From positions 186,001-250,000 of the forward strand of contig NZ_LIGE01000022.1 in the NCBI RefSeq assembly GCF_001297015.1: a stretch of DNA of 64,000 nt, written 5' to 3'. The notes below the pieces were generated by a model that saw only the letters and a list, made by a program, of their open reading frames with translations, was not told where the DNA came from and did no database searches. A program made the translations under genes and the position numbers. Origin of the DNA: Pseudomonas sp. RIT-PI-r (GTDB lineage: Bacteria; Pseudomonadota; Gammaproteobacteria; Pseudomonadales; Pseudomonadaceae). Shown here piece after piece: positions 27,483-36,813 of this stretch. Numbering within the stretch: the first letter of the stretch is position 1; each line of letters starts with the position of its first letter.

Positions 27483-27516
27483 AAAAAAAGGCCTGCTTCC
27501 GTTAAGGAAGCAGGCC
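27483..27516 (-). terminator. Terminator of the hypothetical gene at 27539
   Basis: 11-bp stem GGCCTGCTTCC/GGAAGCAGGCC with loop GTTAA. On the minus strand it is followed by a T7 run. It could also stop plus-strand transcription coming from cynR. Confidence 0.88.
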
Positions 27517-27538
27517 TTTCAATTATTTAATGACTAAC

Positions 27539-27868
27539 TCAGCAGAACCGATCAATCACCCGAACACCGTTGTGGTTCTGCATCGAGTCCCACGCCTGTT
27601 TCAGCGTTTGCAGAACATTACCGATGAAGTCCTTGTCGGCCGCAGCCTTCTTGCCAACATAACCGTGGCCGCGACGGTACATCTTCAGGCGGGCCAGCAA
27701 GTTCTGATGGTTGCGGTCGAATTCGTCTTCGTCAGCATGGGTCGCCAGGCAGTCGATATGCACCTGCCCCGACTTGCTGATCCACAGAATATGGCTGTCG
27801 TGGCTGTCTTTCTGCGCAGCGAACATACGAGCCAGTTCTTCGACAGTGGGTTGATTGTTCAGATTCAT
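27539..27868 (-). CDS. Conserved hypothetical cytoplasmic protein
   Basis: A 109-residue protein without signal peptide or membrane helix. I do not recognise the family. It is rich in charged residues and histidines (QKDSHDSHILWISKSGQVHIDCLATHADEDEFDRNHQN) and ends GVRVIDRFC. It has a good terminator directly downstream, and normal codon use for this genome, which supports a real gene. Its neighbours give no functional hint. Confidence 0.75.
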   Translation of the reverse strand: MNLNNQPTVEELARMFAAQKDSHDSHILWISKSGQVHIDCLATHADEDEFDRNHQNLLARLKMYRRGHGYVGKKAAADKDFIGNVLQTLKQAWDSMQNHNGVRVIDRFC

Positions 27869-28378
27869 GATATTGCCCCTTGACCAGTCTGGTGATCTTT
27901 CAAAGTTGATTCGCTAATACAGGTAGCCCATCGGTTAGTTGATCCCTGGCACCGAAACCAGGACGTCAGCGCTCGCCCGTGGAAAGTACGGGGTCGTGCA
28001 TCTGTTGCATGTAGTCGTGTTGAATAACTGCTACGCAATAGCGTCACAACGAGGAGAAGCAGCGAAAACCGGGAGGCTCCTTGACGACATTTACCGTGTC
28101 GACCACAAGCGTCTTGAGAATTTTCGCCAGCGCTTCTCGTCCTTGTACTGGACGTTCAGGCCAGGTCAGCTTCTTCAATCTGCCTTGTGGGCAGCGTGTA
28201 TCCGGAAAAAACAACTCGGCGGTCAGACGAGTTTGCTCAAGCATGTTGCCAGTGTTCCCGATCGGGGAACGTCTTCATCATGCAAAAGCAAAACGACGCC
28301 GTCAACGGTTTTGTAGTGATTATTTTTGAGCACTACATATTGTCCGACAAAGCTGTTTTGGAATGAGAAAGAATCCGT
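27869..28378. other. 510-nt stretch with no convincing gene
   Basis: Several short open frames of 60-125 codons occur on both strands, none with a good ribosome site or recognisable product. It includes a palindrome GTTCCC-GATCG-GGGAAC at 28254-28270. It may hold the promoter of the 27868 gene, a decayed gene, or an RNA gene that cannot be identified by eye. Confidence 0.5.
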
Positions 28379-28882
28379 TCAGATCACGGAAAAAGGCGTG
28401 CGCAGCGCGTAGAAGGTGCACGGATAACCGTCCACTTCGCGCTGCTGCAGGGTGAATTCGCCGCCGCTGATTTGCGGAATCAGCCCGGCCCAGAAGCGCT
28501 GCGCCGGCAGGTTGGCGTTGATATGAAAAATTTGCCATTGACCGGGGATGCGGCTCAAGAGGGCAGAGACGACAAACTGCGCGACGCCTTGGCCACGAAA
28601 GCGTCTTGCGAGGAAAAAGTAGCCGATGTTGTGTTCGGCACCAGGGATATGGATTTCGTTATCGACGCTCACGAAGCCGGCCAGTTCGCCGTCGACCTGA
28701 ATCAGAAATGGTTGGGTGGCCGGGTGGCGCCAGTAGTCGGTTTTCGGCTGGATGGAGAAGAAGCCATGTGAAGCGAGCTTCAGCGGCAGCCATTCGCTGA
28801 AGTCGTACATGTAGAACTGCATAAGGTTTTCGATGATTTCCAGCTCATCGCGCTGAGCGGGGTGCAGTTCGATATTGGCCAT
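28379..28882 (-). CDS. GNAT-family N-acetyltransferase
   Basis: A 167-residue protein with the GNAT fold: N-terminal ELHPAQRDELEIIENLMQFYMYDFSEW, central beta strands GELAGFVSVDN, the acetyl-CoA pyrophosphate-binding loop RRFRGQGVAQFVVSAL (R/Q-x-x-G-x-G/A), and the C-terminal NLPAQRFWAGL. Acceptor substrate unknown. It lies 49 nt downstream... of topB in transcription order (topB then this gene), so it may be co-transcribed with it. Confidence 0.87.
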   Translation of the reverse strand: MANIELHPAQRDELEIIENLMQFYMYDFSEWLPLKLASHGFFSIQPKTDYWRHPATQPFLIQVDGELAGFVSVDNEIHIPGAEHNIGYFFLARRFRGQGVAQFVVSALLSRIPGQWQIFHINANLPAQRFWAGLIPQISGGEFTLQQREVDGYPCTFYALRTPFSVI

Positions 28883-28930
28883 GCGCCGGGTTCCTGAAAG
28901 TGCTGAGCCTTGCAGAAACAGTAGCGGGTT

Positions 28931-30877
28931 TTATTTGCCTGCCGCTTTCGGCGCGCGTTTGGTTGTACCCGTGGTTTTGCTGCGGGTCGATGATTTGCGC
29001 TTCTTCTTCCAGGGGGCCGCCGCTTTACCGGCCGGTGGCGGGCCGCTGATGGTGAGGCTGAGGCTGGAGCAGCGCGTCACTTGCTTGCTCATCCACGCCG
29101 CTTGTTTGGTGACGAATTCTTCCAGACTCATTTCGCCGCTTTGCACCATGTCCAGCGCCTGTTCCCAGATCGCCGTGGTGCCGGGGTCGGCGATCGCGCG
29201 TGGCACTGCGTCGATCAGGCTGAACGCGGCCGGGGTGGCGGCGAGGGCCTTGCCGTTCTTCAGCAGATAACCACGATCCAGCAACCCCTGAATGATCGAC
29301 GCGCGGGTGGCCTCGGTGCCGATACCGGTGGTGTCCTTGAGTTTCTGTTTGAGCAGTGGATCCTCGACCAGTTTGGCGACGTTTTTCATCGCTTTGATCA
29401 GATCGCCCTCAGTGTAGGGTTTGGGCGGTTGCGTCCACAGATCCTTGAGCTTTACAGCGGCGATGGCGCATTCGATGCCTTGGCTAAGGGCCGGCAAGGT
29501 TTGTGGCGCGGGTGCCTCGCGGCCCTTTGCCGCCGCCAGTGCTTCGGGCAATGCGCGTTTCCAGCCCGGCTCGATGATCTGCTTGCCGACCGCGCGCAAC
29601 GCTTCACCGGCGCAATCGAAATCAGCCTGGGTGCGATCGTATTCGTGATTGGGCAGAAACTGCGCCAGATAGCGTGCGCGAATCAAGGTGTAGACCGCGC
29701 GGTGTTTGCCGGTCAGGCGTTCAAGATTTTTCGCCGCTGCGGTGGGGATGATGCCGTGGTGGGCGCTGACTTTGGCGTCGTTCCAGGCTCTGGATTTTCG
29801 TTGTGGCTCCAGAAACCCGTTGAGCGCCTCAAGGCCCGGATCGGCCTGACGCAACGCGGCGAGAATCCCCGGCGCCTCACTGTGCTGGCTCAGCGGCAAG
29901 TAGCCGCAATCACTGCGCGGGTAAGTGATGACCTTGTAGGTTTCATAGAGCGCCTGGGCGATGTCGAGGGTTTCCTGCGCGCCGAGGCCGAGTTTCTTCG
30001 AGCAGACTTCCTGCAAGGTGCCGAGATCGAAGGGCAGGGGCGCCACTTCGCGCATGCGCTCGGTTTTCAGCTTGATCACTCGAGCACTGGCAGCGCCGTT
30101 GATGGCGGCGGCCGCTTGCTGGGCCAGCGCCTGATTCAGGCAGCGCTCCTGATCATCACAGACATCCGACGGCGCCCGCCACTGTGCGGTAAACGGAATG
30201 CCGTTGTGCAGCAGATCGACATCGATCGCCCAGAATGGCACCGGCACGAAATCGGCGATGCTGCGGTCGCGGTCCACCACCAGGCGCAACGTCGGCGTCT
30301 GTACGCGGCCTACCGGCAACACGCCTTGATAACCCGATTGCCGACCGAGCAGCGTGAACAGCCGACTCATGTTCATGCCGATCAGCCAGTCCGCCCGCGA
30401 GCGGCCCAGCGCCGAGTGATACAGGCTGAAGGTTTCGGCCCCCGGTTTCAGCGCGGCCAAGGCTTTGCGGATCGAGGCTTCGTCCAGCGCCGACAGCCAC
30501 AAGCGGCGGATCGGCCCGCGATAACGGCAATGCTCGACCAGTTCCCGGGCAATCATCTCGCCCTCACGGTCGGCGTCGGTGGCGATGATCAGTTCGCTGG
30601 CCTCGCCGAGCAGGCGCTTCACCGCTTTGTACTGGCTGGCGGTGCGTGGCTTGACGGTCATTTTCCATTTGTCCGGAATGATCGGCAGGTCGGCCAGCAC
30701 CCAGCGCTTGTAACGGACGTCGTAGGCATCCGGCGGGGCGGTTTCGAGCAAGTGGCCGATGCACCAGGTGACTGTGACATCCGTTCCCAGCCAGCAGCCG
30801 TCGCCCCGGCGCTTGGCACCGAGCACGGCCGCAATGTCTTTGGCCTGGGAGGGTTTTTCACAGAGGTACAGCCGCAT
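28931..30877 (-). CDS. topB: DNA topoisomerase III
   Basis: Type IA topoisomerase, 648 residues, that decatenates and relaxes negatively supercoiled DNA. Toprim domain at the N-terminus (MRLYLCEKPSQAKDIAAVLG; ATDADREGEMIARE with DxD), active-site Tyr at about 319 in VITYPRSDCGYLP, and the TGIGTEATRASIIQGLLDRGY block. Lysine-rich tail (KKRKSSTRSKTTGTTKRAPKAAGK). I take the start at 30877, giving the family N-terminus, with GGTGG upstream; 30886 is the alternative. A LexA-like box lies 73 nt upstream. Confidence 0.95.
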   Translation of the reverse strand: MRLYLCEKPSQAKDIAAVLGAKRRGDGCWLGTDVTVTWCIGHLLETAPPDAYDVRYKRWVLADLPIIPDKWKMTVKPRTASQYKAVKRLLGEASELIIATDADREGEMIARELVEHCRYRGPIRRLWLSALDEASIRKALAALKPGAETFSLYHSALGRSRADWLIGMNMSRLFTLLGRQSGYQGVLPVGRVQTPTLRLVVDRDRSIADFVPVPFWAIDVDLLHNGIPFTAQWRAPSDVCDDQERCLNQALAQQAAAAINGAASARVIKLKTERMREVAPLPFDLGTLQEVCSKKLGLGAQETLDIAQALYETYKVITYPRSDCGYLPLSQHSEAPGILAALRQADPGLEALNGFLEPQRKSRAWNDAKVSAHHGIIPTAAAKNLERLTGKHRAVYTLIRARYLAQFLPNHEYDRTQADFDCAGEALRAVGKQIIEPGWKRALPEALAAAKGREAPAPQTLPALSQGIECAIAAVKLKDLWTQPPKPYTEGDLIKAMKNVAKLVEDPLLKQKLKDTTGIGTEATRASIIQGLLDRGYLLKNGKALAATPAAFSLIDAVPRAIADPGTTAIWEQALDMVQSGEMSLEEFVTKQAAWMSKQVTRCSSLSLTISGPPPAGKAAAPWKKKRKSSTRSKTTGTTKRAPKAAGK

Positions 30878-30943
30878 ATCCACCATCGTCGATCAAGGTC
30901 TGAACAGGTGCACAGAATGGCCGGAGTTGGCGCTCGGAGCAAC

Positions 30944-30971
30944 TTTTATCTGTATGGATATACAGATAAAA
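30944..30971. promoter_or_regulatory. Perfect 28-nt palindrome containing a LexA (SOS) box
   Basis: Arms TTTTATCTGTAT and ATACAGATAAAA around GGAT. The core CTGTATGGATATACAG (30950-30965) matches the enterobacterial LexA consensus at 14 of 16 bases. It is 73 nt upstream of topB and about 190 nt upstream of the serralysin gene. Confidence 0.65.
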
Positions 30972-31153
30972 AGATTGCCGCAAGTGACGGTAAAAACCGG
31001 GACGCAGCACCGCACTATCGAGAAATTGATTAGCGCCAGGGGTCTGCGCCGTGTCAGCTTCGGCGCGTTTGCAACGCGAGTGACAGGACGATCTCGCCAG
31101 TAGATCGCCGTGGTCTGTCGGACACTGACTACCCAGAAACAAGGACGTAAACC

Positions 31154-32563
31154 ATGCTTCAAACCTCCTTCAACACCAGCACTGCCTTTACCGAAGTCGA
31201 CACGTTCAGCCATCTGTACGACCGTGGCGGCGATGCGCTGGTCAACGGTAAACCATCGTTCACCGCCGACCAGGCCGCCGATGAAATCCTGCGCAAGGGC
31301 CTGTCGTGGGGCGACAAGAACGCTGACGGCAAGATCGACCTCAGCTACAACTTCCTCAGCGAGAAACCGGCGAACTACAACGTCAAACTGGGCAACTTCA
31401 GCGAATTCAGCGCGCAGCAGAAGGCACAAGCCGTGCTCGCGATGCAATCCTGGGCTGATGTTGCCAACGTCACCTTCAGTGAAGGCAAGGGCGGCGATGG
31501 CCACATGACCTTCGGCAACTACGACGTCAGCACCGGTGGCGCAGCGTTCGCGTATCTGCCGAGCGGCGGTGGCTATGACGGTCAGTCGTGGTACCTGATC
31601 AACGATCAATATCAGGTCAACAAGACCCCGGACACCAACAACTACGGGCGTCAGACCCTGACCCACGAAATCGGCCACACCCTCGGCCTGTCGCACCCGG
31701 GCGCGTACAACGCCGGTAACGGCAACCCGACCTACAACGACGCCAAGTACGCTGAAGACACGCGCGGCTACAGCCTGATGAGTTACTGGAGCGAAGCCAA
31801 CACCGACCAGAACTTCAGCAAGGACGGCAGCGGTGCCTACGCTTCGGCGCCATTGCTGGACGATATCGTCGCGGTGCAAAAGCTGTATGGCGCCAACTAC
31901 GCGACCCGCGCCGATGACACCACGTACGGCTTCAACTCCAATGCCGAGCGCGATTTCTACAGCGCCTCTTCGGCGTCCTCCAAAGTGGTTTTCTCGGTGT
32001 GGGATGGCGGCGGTAATGACACGCTGGATTTCTCCGGCTTCAGTCAGAACCAGAAGATCAACCTCAACGAAGGTTCGTTCTCCGATGTCGGCGGTCTGGT
32101 GGGCAACGTGTCCATTGCTTACGGTGTGACCGTGGAGAATGCGGTGGGCGGTGCGGGCAATGACCTGCTGATCGGCAACGCCGCCGTCAACGAACTGGTC
32201 GGCGGTGCCGGTAACGACATCATTTACGGGGGAGGCGGTGGCGATACCTTGTGGGGCGGTGCAGGCGCAGACACCTTCGTGTTCGGTGCCGCCAGCGATT
32301 CGACCATGACCGCGCCGGACTGGATCATGGATTTCACCAGCGGCCTGGACAAGATCGACCTGTCGGGCATTGCCGGTTTCGCCACGGGGGCGGCGTCGCT
32401 GAACTTCGTCAGCGGCTTCACCGGGCATGCGGGCGATGCGATCCTGACCTACTTCGCGCAGACCAATCAGACCAGTTTGATGGTTGACCTGACGGGGCAG
32501 GGGGCGGTGGACTTTGCCGTGGGTGTGGTGGGGCAGGCGGTGGCGACTGATATCGTTGCGTGA
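31154..32563 (+). CDS. aprA: Serralysin-type secreted metalloprotease (AprA-like)
   Basis: A 469-residue RTX zinc protease secreted without a signal peptide by a type I system. Zinc site [11 protein letters not shown] at residues 171-181 (H171, H175, H181; E172 catalytic), Met-turn SLMSYWSE, and C-terminal calcium-binding repeats [10 protein letters not shown] and [29 protein letters not shown]. It ends with the DIVA-type C-terminal secretion signal. Unlike the usual apr locus, no aprI inhibitor and no aprDEF transporter genes are adjacent, so it is either a second, orphan protease served by transporters elsewhere or the result of a move. Symbol given at family level. Confidence 0.9.
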   Translation: MLQTSFNTSTAFTEVDTFSHLYDRGGDALVNGKPSFTADQAADEILRKGLSWGDKNADGKIDLSYNFLSEKPANYNVKLGNFSEFSAQQKAQAVLAMQSWADVANVTFSEGKGGDGHMTFGNYDVSTGGAAFAYLPSGGGYDGQSWYLINDQYQVNKTPDTNNYGRQTLTHEIGHTLGLSHPGAYNAGNGNPTYNDAKYAEDTRGYSLMSYWSEANTDQNFSKDGSGAYASAPLLDDIVAVQKLYGANYATRADDTTYGFNSNAERDFYSASSASSKVVFSVWDGGGNDTLDFSGFSQNQKINLNEGSFSDVGGLVGNVSIAYGVTVENAVGGAGNDLLIGNAAVNELVGGAGNDIIYGGGGGDTLWGGAGADTFVFGAASDSTMTAPDWIMDFTSGLDKIDLSGIAGFATGAASLNFVSGFTGHAGDAILTYFAQTNQTSLMVDLTGQGAVDFAVGVVGQAVATDIVA

Positions 32564-32577
32564 TGCCTGAAAAGCGG

Positions 32578-32754
32578 CCCTCACCCTAACCCTCTCCCAG
32601 AGGTAGAGGGGACTGACCGAGTTGTCTGGCGAAATCCATCGACCTGGAAAACCGAGTCGATTATGGATTCAAAGCCAAACGCTCAAGTCGGTGAAGTTCG
32701 CCAATATCCCCCAATCGGCTCCCTCTCCCTCGGGGAGAGGGCTGGGGTGAGGGG
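32578..32754. repeat. MITE-like extragenic element, copy 2 (177 bp)
   Basis: Same terminal inverted repeats as 27296-27445 (CCCTCACCCTAACCCTCTCC at the left, inverse at the right) with a longer, diverged centre. It fills most of the gap after the serralysin gene. Confidence 0.85.
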
Positions 32755-32852
32755 CTTTTGACGTTGATGGGCCGTTCGGCTGTAAATCCACCCCAACCAG
32801 AACCAATGGGCTATACCTGAACCGGTCTCTTCGCCGTACCCAGGAGAACCCC

Positions 32853-33221
32853 ATGAAAACCTCCGGCCCAAGTCCAGTCATCGCCCTCGAACAACTTGCC
32901 GGCTGTCTGCTGGTGAAATTCCACGGCATCCAGGTCGCCGCCTCTTCCCACGTCATGATTCTCAACGAAGCCAACTACCCGCCGGTCTATTACGTCCCCC
33001 GCGAAGACATCGACGAAAAGTATTTCGCCCGCACCGATCACACCAGTTACTGCCCGTACAAGGGCGACGCCAACTACTTTAGTCTGCAAGTGCCGGGGCA
33101 TGAGGGCGCGAATGCGGTGTGGACTTACGAGAATCCGAAAGTGTCAGTGGCGCCGATCCGCGACTACGTGGCGTTTTATCCGGATCAGGTGAAGTTCGAG
33201 GTGATCAAGGCTGATGCCTGA
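32853..33221 (+). CDS. DUF427 domain protein
   Basis: A 122-residue protein with the DUF427 pattern: GIQVAASSHVMILNEANYPPVYYVPREDID, then SYCPYKGDANYFSL and WTYENPKVSVAPIRDYVAFYPDQVKFE. Family function is unknown; the beta-tent fold suggests small-molecule binding. ATG at 32853 with AGGAG upstream. Appears monocistronic; a bidirectional terminator follows. Confidence 0.87.
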   Translation: MKTSGPSPVIALEQLAGCLLVKFHGIQVAASSHVMILNEANYPPVYYVPREDIDEKYFARTDHTSYCPYKGDANYFSLQVPGHEGANAVWTYENPKVSVAPIRDYVAFYPDQVKFEVIKADA

Positions 33222-33225
33222 GCAA

Positions 33226-33257
33226 AAAAATCGGCGAGGGTAAAAGCCCTCGCCGAT
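33226..33257. terminator. Bidirectional terminator between DUF427 and the MHS transporter genes
   Basis: 11-bp stem ATCGGCGAGGG/CCCTCGCCGAT with loop TAAAAG. The A7 run at its left gives a T7 run for minus-strand transcripts, so it best fits the transporter gene. Confidence 0.88.
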
Positions 33258-33274
33258 ATTTGTCTGGTTGAGTT

Positions 33275-34897
33275 TCAGTTCTTGTCGAGATCGATATTCT
33301 TCGTCTCACGCAAACAGATCATCCCCACCACCAGGCTCACTCCGGTAATCAGCACTGGATACCACAGCCCGTAAAAGATGTCCCCGGTGTACACCACCAG
33401 CGCAAACGACACCGTCGGCAGGAATCCGCCAAACCAGCCGTTACCAATGTGATACGGCAGCGACATCGAGGTGTAGCGAATCCGCGTCGGGAACAGCTCC
33501 ACCATCAGCGCCGCAAGCGGCCCGTAACACATGGCCGAGATGATGATCAGCGCGACGATCAGCGCAACGATCATCGGCTTGTTGATCTGCTGCGCATCCG
33601 CCTGTTGCGGGTAGCCGGCGAGGGTGATTGCGCCGCGTAATGCCGCCTCATCGAAGCCGTCGAGTTTGACGTCACCGACGCTGATTTGCACCGCGCTGCC
33701 GGCAGGCGCAGCGGCGCTGGAGTAGGGCAGGCCTTGCTTGACCAGAAAGGTTTTGGCCTTGTCGCACGGGCTGTCGAATTTGGCTTTGCCGACCGGATCG
33801 AACTGGAAGGTACAGGTCGCCGGATCCGCCAGCACGGTGATCGGTGCCTGGCGGCTGGCCTGATCAATCGCCGGATTCGCATAGTGCGCCAGCGATTTGA
33901 AGATCGGGAAGTACAGCGCCGTGGCCAGCAGCAAGCCGAGCATCAGCACGGGTTTGCGCCCGACCTTGTCCGACAGCCAGCCGAAGATGATGAAGAACGG
34001 CGCACCGATCACCACGCTGATGATCAGCAAGGTGTTGGCCACCGCCGGGTCCATTTTCAGGAACTGGGTGAGGAAGAACAGCACGTAGAACTGCGCCGCG
34101 TAGAAGGTCACCGCTTGCCCGGCGTTGATGCTGAACAGGGCGATCAGCACGACTTTGAGGTTTTCCCATTTGCCGAAGGATTCGCGGATCGGCGCTTTTG
34201 AGGTTTTGCCTTCCTCTTTCATTTTCAGGTACGCCGGCGACTCGTGCAGGCTCAAGCGAATCCAGGTGGAAATGCCCAGCAGCACAATCGACAGCAGGAA
34301 CGGAATGCGCCATCCCCAGACTTCAAACTGATCGCCGGTGAAGTAGCGGCAACCGAGTACCACCAGCAGCGACAGCAGCAGGCCGAGGGTGGCGGTCGAC
34401 TGAATCCAGCTGGTGTGGAAGCCGCGTTTGCCAATCGGCGCGTGCTCGGCAACGTAGGTCGCAGCGCCGCCGTATTCACCGCCGAGCGCCAGCCCCTGAA
34501 GCATGCGCAGCACCACCAGAATGATTGGCGCGGCGATGCCGATGCTGGCGTAGGTCGGCAGCAGACCGACGCAGAACGTCGCCACGCCCATCAAAATGAT
34601 CGTCGCGAGGAAGGTGTATTTGCGCCCGATCATGTCCCCCAACCGACCGAACACCAGCGCCCCGAACGGCCGCACGATAAAGCCTGCGGCGAAGGCCATC
34701 AGCGCAAAGATGAACGCCGTGGTGTCGTTGACTCCGGCGAAAAACTGCTTGCTGATCACTGCCGCGAGGGCGCCGTAGAGGAAGAAGTCATACCACTCGA
34801 ACACCGTCCCCAGTGAGGAAGCGAAGATGACTTTGCGTGTATCCGGGCTGGTCTCCGCGCTGCGCACGGCGTCCAGCGGCTGAACGTGTTCTGACAT
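33275..34897 (-). CDS. MFS transporter, metabolite:H+ symporter (MHS) family, with large internal loop
   Basis: A 540-residue major facilitator of the ShiA/ProP-like MHS group: SSLGTVFEWYDFFLYGALAAVI, GFIVRPFGALVFGRLGDMIGRKYTFL (motif A), LQGLALGGEYGGAATYVAEHAP. Likely uptake of an organic acid or related metabolite. A segment of about 110 residues between helices 8 and 9 (from SLAHYANPAIDQ to QQADAQQINKP) is unusually long, polar, and has two cysteines, so it is probably a folded periplasmic domain. ATG at 34897 follows GAGGG; an upstream ATG at 34912 is less likely. It is downstream of a GMC oxidoreductase on the same strand. Confidence 0.87.
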   Translation of the reverse strand: MSEHVQPLDAVRSAETSPDTRKVIFASSLGTVFEWYDFFLYGALAAVISKQFFAGVNDTTAFIFALMAFAAGFIVRPFGALVFGRLGDMIGRKYTFLATIILMGVATFCVGLLPTYASIGIAAPIILVVLRMLQGLALGGEYGGAATYVAEHAPIGKRGFHTSWIQSTATLGLLLSLLVVLGCRYFTGDQFEVWGWRIPFLLSIVLLGISTWIRLSLHESPAYLKMKEEGKTSKAPIRESFGKWENLKVVLIALFSINAGQAVTFYAAQFYVLFFLTQFLKMDPAVANTLLIISVVIGAPFFIIFGWLSDKVGRKPVLMLGLLLATALYFPIFKSLAHYANPAIDQASRQAPITVLADPATCTFQFDPVGKAKFDSPCDKAKTFLVKQGLPYSSAAAPAGSAVQISVGDVKLDGFDEAALRGAITLAGYPQQADAQQINKPMIVALIVALIIISAMCYGPLAALMVELFPTRIRYTSMSLPYHIGNGWFGGFLPTVSFALVVYTGDIFYGLWYPVLITGVSLVVGMICLRETKNIDLDKN

Positions 34898-34969
34898 ATC
34901 GGTATCCCTCACAGTGATTGTTTTTGTTGTTCCACTGGTGCTCGATGTCCATGAATCAAACGCATATCC

Positions 34970-35063
34970 CCTGTAGGAGTGAGCCTGCTCGCGATGGCGG
35001 TGTATCAGTCAATACAGATGTCGAATGTTATTCCGTCATCGCGAGCAGGCTCACTCCTACAGG
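34970..35063. repeat. REP inverted pair overlapping the GMC oxidoreductase 3' end
   Basis: CCTGTAGGAGTGAGCCTGCT at the left and its inverse ending ACTCCTACAGG at the right; the right arm encodes the last residues of the oxidoreductase. Confidence 0.9.
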
Positions 35064-36680
35064 TACGGTGTTTACAGCTTTGGAATTGAGAATGAGTTGA
35101 GCAGCCTTTTCCGCAATCATCAGCGTAGGCGAACACGTATTGCCCGAGGTGATGCGCGGCATGATCGAGGCGTCGGCGATGCGCAAGCCGGGCACGCCGT
35201 GTACACGCAGCTGTGCGTCGACCACCGCCTCAGCGTCGTTGCCCATGCGACAGGTGCCGACCGGGTGGAAAATCGTCGTGCCGATCTTCGCCGCCGCTTG
35301 CTGCAACTCTTCTTCGCTTTGCAGGTTGGCGCCGGGCAGATACTCGACCGGTTTGAAAGCCCGCAAAGCAGGGGCGCTGACGATGCGTCGGGTCAGGCGG
35401 ATTGCGTCCGCTGCCACGCGCAAATCTTCCGGATGACTGAGATAGTTGGGCTGAATCAACGGCGCCTCCTGTGGATCCGCCGAACGAATATCAATGCGTC
35501 CACGACTCTGCGGACGCAGATCGCAAACCGACGCGGTGAACGCCGGGAAACTGTGCAACGGCTCGCCAAAACGCTCCAGCGACAGCGGCTGCACGTGGTA
35601 CTCAAGATTCGCCGAGGTCTGCTCCGGTCCTGAACGCGCAAACGCGCCCAGCTGACTTGGCGCCATCGACAGCGGCCCGCTGCGGTCATACAGGTAACGC
35701 AGGCCCATGCCCATCTTGCCCCACACGCTGCCAGCGATCTGGTTCAGCGTGCGCGCATTTTCCAGTTGGTAGATCAGGCGTAACTGCAGGTGATCCTGAA
35801 GATTGCCGCCGACGCCCGGCAACTCGTGAATCACACCGATACCGAGGCGTTCCAGCAGTGGCCGAGGACCGATCCCGGAGCGTTGCAAAATGCTTGGCGA
35901 ACCGACCGAACCGGCGCACAAAATGATCTCCTTGCGCGCCTTGAATTGTTTGCTCTGGCCTTCATGACGCGCACTGACTTTGCACGCGCGACCGTTTTCC
36001 AGCAGAACCCGATCGACTTCAACCCCGGTCAGCACCGTCAGATTCGCCCGGTTGCGCAGCGGTTTCAAAAAGGCCTTCGCCGCATTCCAGCGCACGCCGG
36101 CCTTCTGATTGACCTGAAAGTAGCCGCAACCCTCGTTATCGCCCTGATTGAAATCATCGATGCTGGCAATACCGCTCTGCTCGGCAGCGCTGCGAAACGC
36201 GTCCAGAATCGGCCACGACAGCCGCTGCTGTTCCACCCGCCATTCACCCTTGGCGCCGTGAAATTCAGCCGCACCGGCAAAATGGTTTTCGCTCTGTTTG
36301 AACAGCGGCAGCACATCATTCCAGGCCCAGCCCGGATTGCCCTCGGCGGCCCAGCCATCATAGTCGTTGGCCTGACCACGCATGTAGATCATGCCGTTGA
36401 TGGAAGAACAGCCGCCCAGCACTTTGCCGCGCGGATAACTCAGCGCGCGGCCGTTGAGGCCCGGTTGTTCTTCGGTCTTGAAGCACCAGTCGGTGCGCGG
36501 GTTACCGATGCAGAACAGGTAACCGACAGGAATGTGGATCCACGCATAGTTGTCGCGCCCGCCGGCTTCCAGCAACAGCACACGCTGCTGCGGATCCGCC
36601 GACAGCCGATTGGCCAGCAGACACCCGGCAGGGCCGGCGCCGACCACGATGTAGTCATATTCATCGAGGGAAGTCTGCAT
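35028..36680 (-). CDS. GMC-family FAD-dependent alcohol/choline dehydrogenase-like oxidoreductase
   Basis: A 550-residue FAD enzyme of the GMC family. N-terminal dinucleotide fold YDYIVVGAGPAGCLLANRLS with a following LLLEAGG; signature RGKVLGGCSSINGMIYMRG; second signature GSVGSPSILQRSGIG; C-terminal active-site His/Asn region GTTIFHPVGTCRMG and ITSGNTCSPTLMIAEKAA. It oxidises primary alcohols; the substrate is unknown. ATG at 36680 follows GAGG. The tail (VPVGVSLLAMTE) is encoded by a REP element. It is paired with an MHS transporter and a divergent LysR regulator, suggesting uptake and oxidation of one substrate. Confidence 0.9.
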   Translation of the reverse strand: MQTSLDEYDYIVVGAGPAGCLLANRLSADPQQRVLLLEAGGRDNYAWIHIPVGYLFCIGNPRTDWCFKTEEQPGLNGRALSYPRGKVLGGCSSINGMIYMRGQANDYDGWAAEGNPGWAWNDVLPLFKQSENHFAGAAEFHGAKGEWRVEQQRLSWPILDAFRSAAEQSGIASIDDFNQGDNEGCGYFQVNQKAGVRWNAAKAFLKPLRNRANLTVLTGVEVDRVLLENGRACKVSARHEGQSKQFKARKEIILCAGSVGSPSILQRSGIGPRPLLERLGIGVIHELPGVGGNLQDHLQLRLIYQLENARTLNQIAGSVWGKMGMGLRYLYDRSGPLSMAPSQLGAFARSGPEQTSANLEYHVQPLSLERFGEPLHSFPAFTASVCDLRPQSRGRIDIRSADPQEAPLIQPNYLSHPEDLRVAADAIRLTRRIVSAPALRAFKPVEYLPGANLQSEEELQQAAAKIGTTIFHPVGTCRMGNDAEAVVDAQLRVHGVPGLRIADASIMPRITSGNTCSPTLMIAEKAAQLILNSKAVNTVPVGVSLLAMTE

Positions 36681-36813
36681 TCCCTGACCTCGCTTTTTGT
36701 TTTTATTGTCGGACACTCTAGTTGTTAGCTTTCGTCAAAAGAATGTTAGTTTTTGCGCAGCCGCTGTGCGTTTTTGAACAGCCTCACTAGACGATAGCCG
36801 ACAAGGACACAGC

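Noticed and set aside
27869..28378. Short open frames of 60-125 codons on both strands
   Set aside because: No ribosome sites, no recognised domains, and mutual overlap; treated as intergenic.
30944..30971. Intrinsic terminator of topB or the protease
   Set aside because: The palindrome is upstream of both genes, has no T-run, and its core fits a LexA box.
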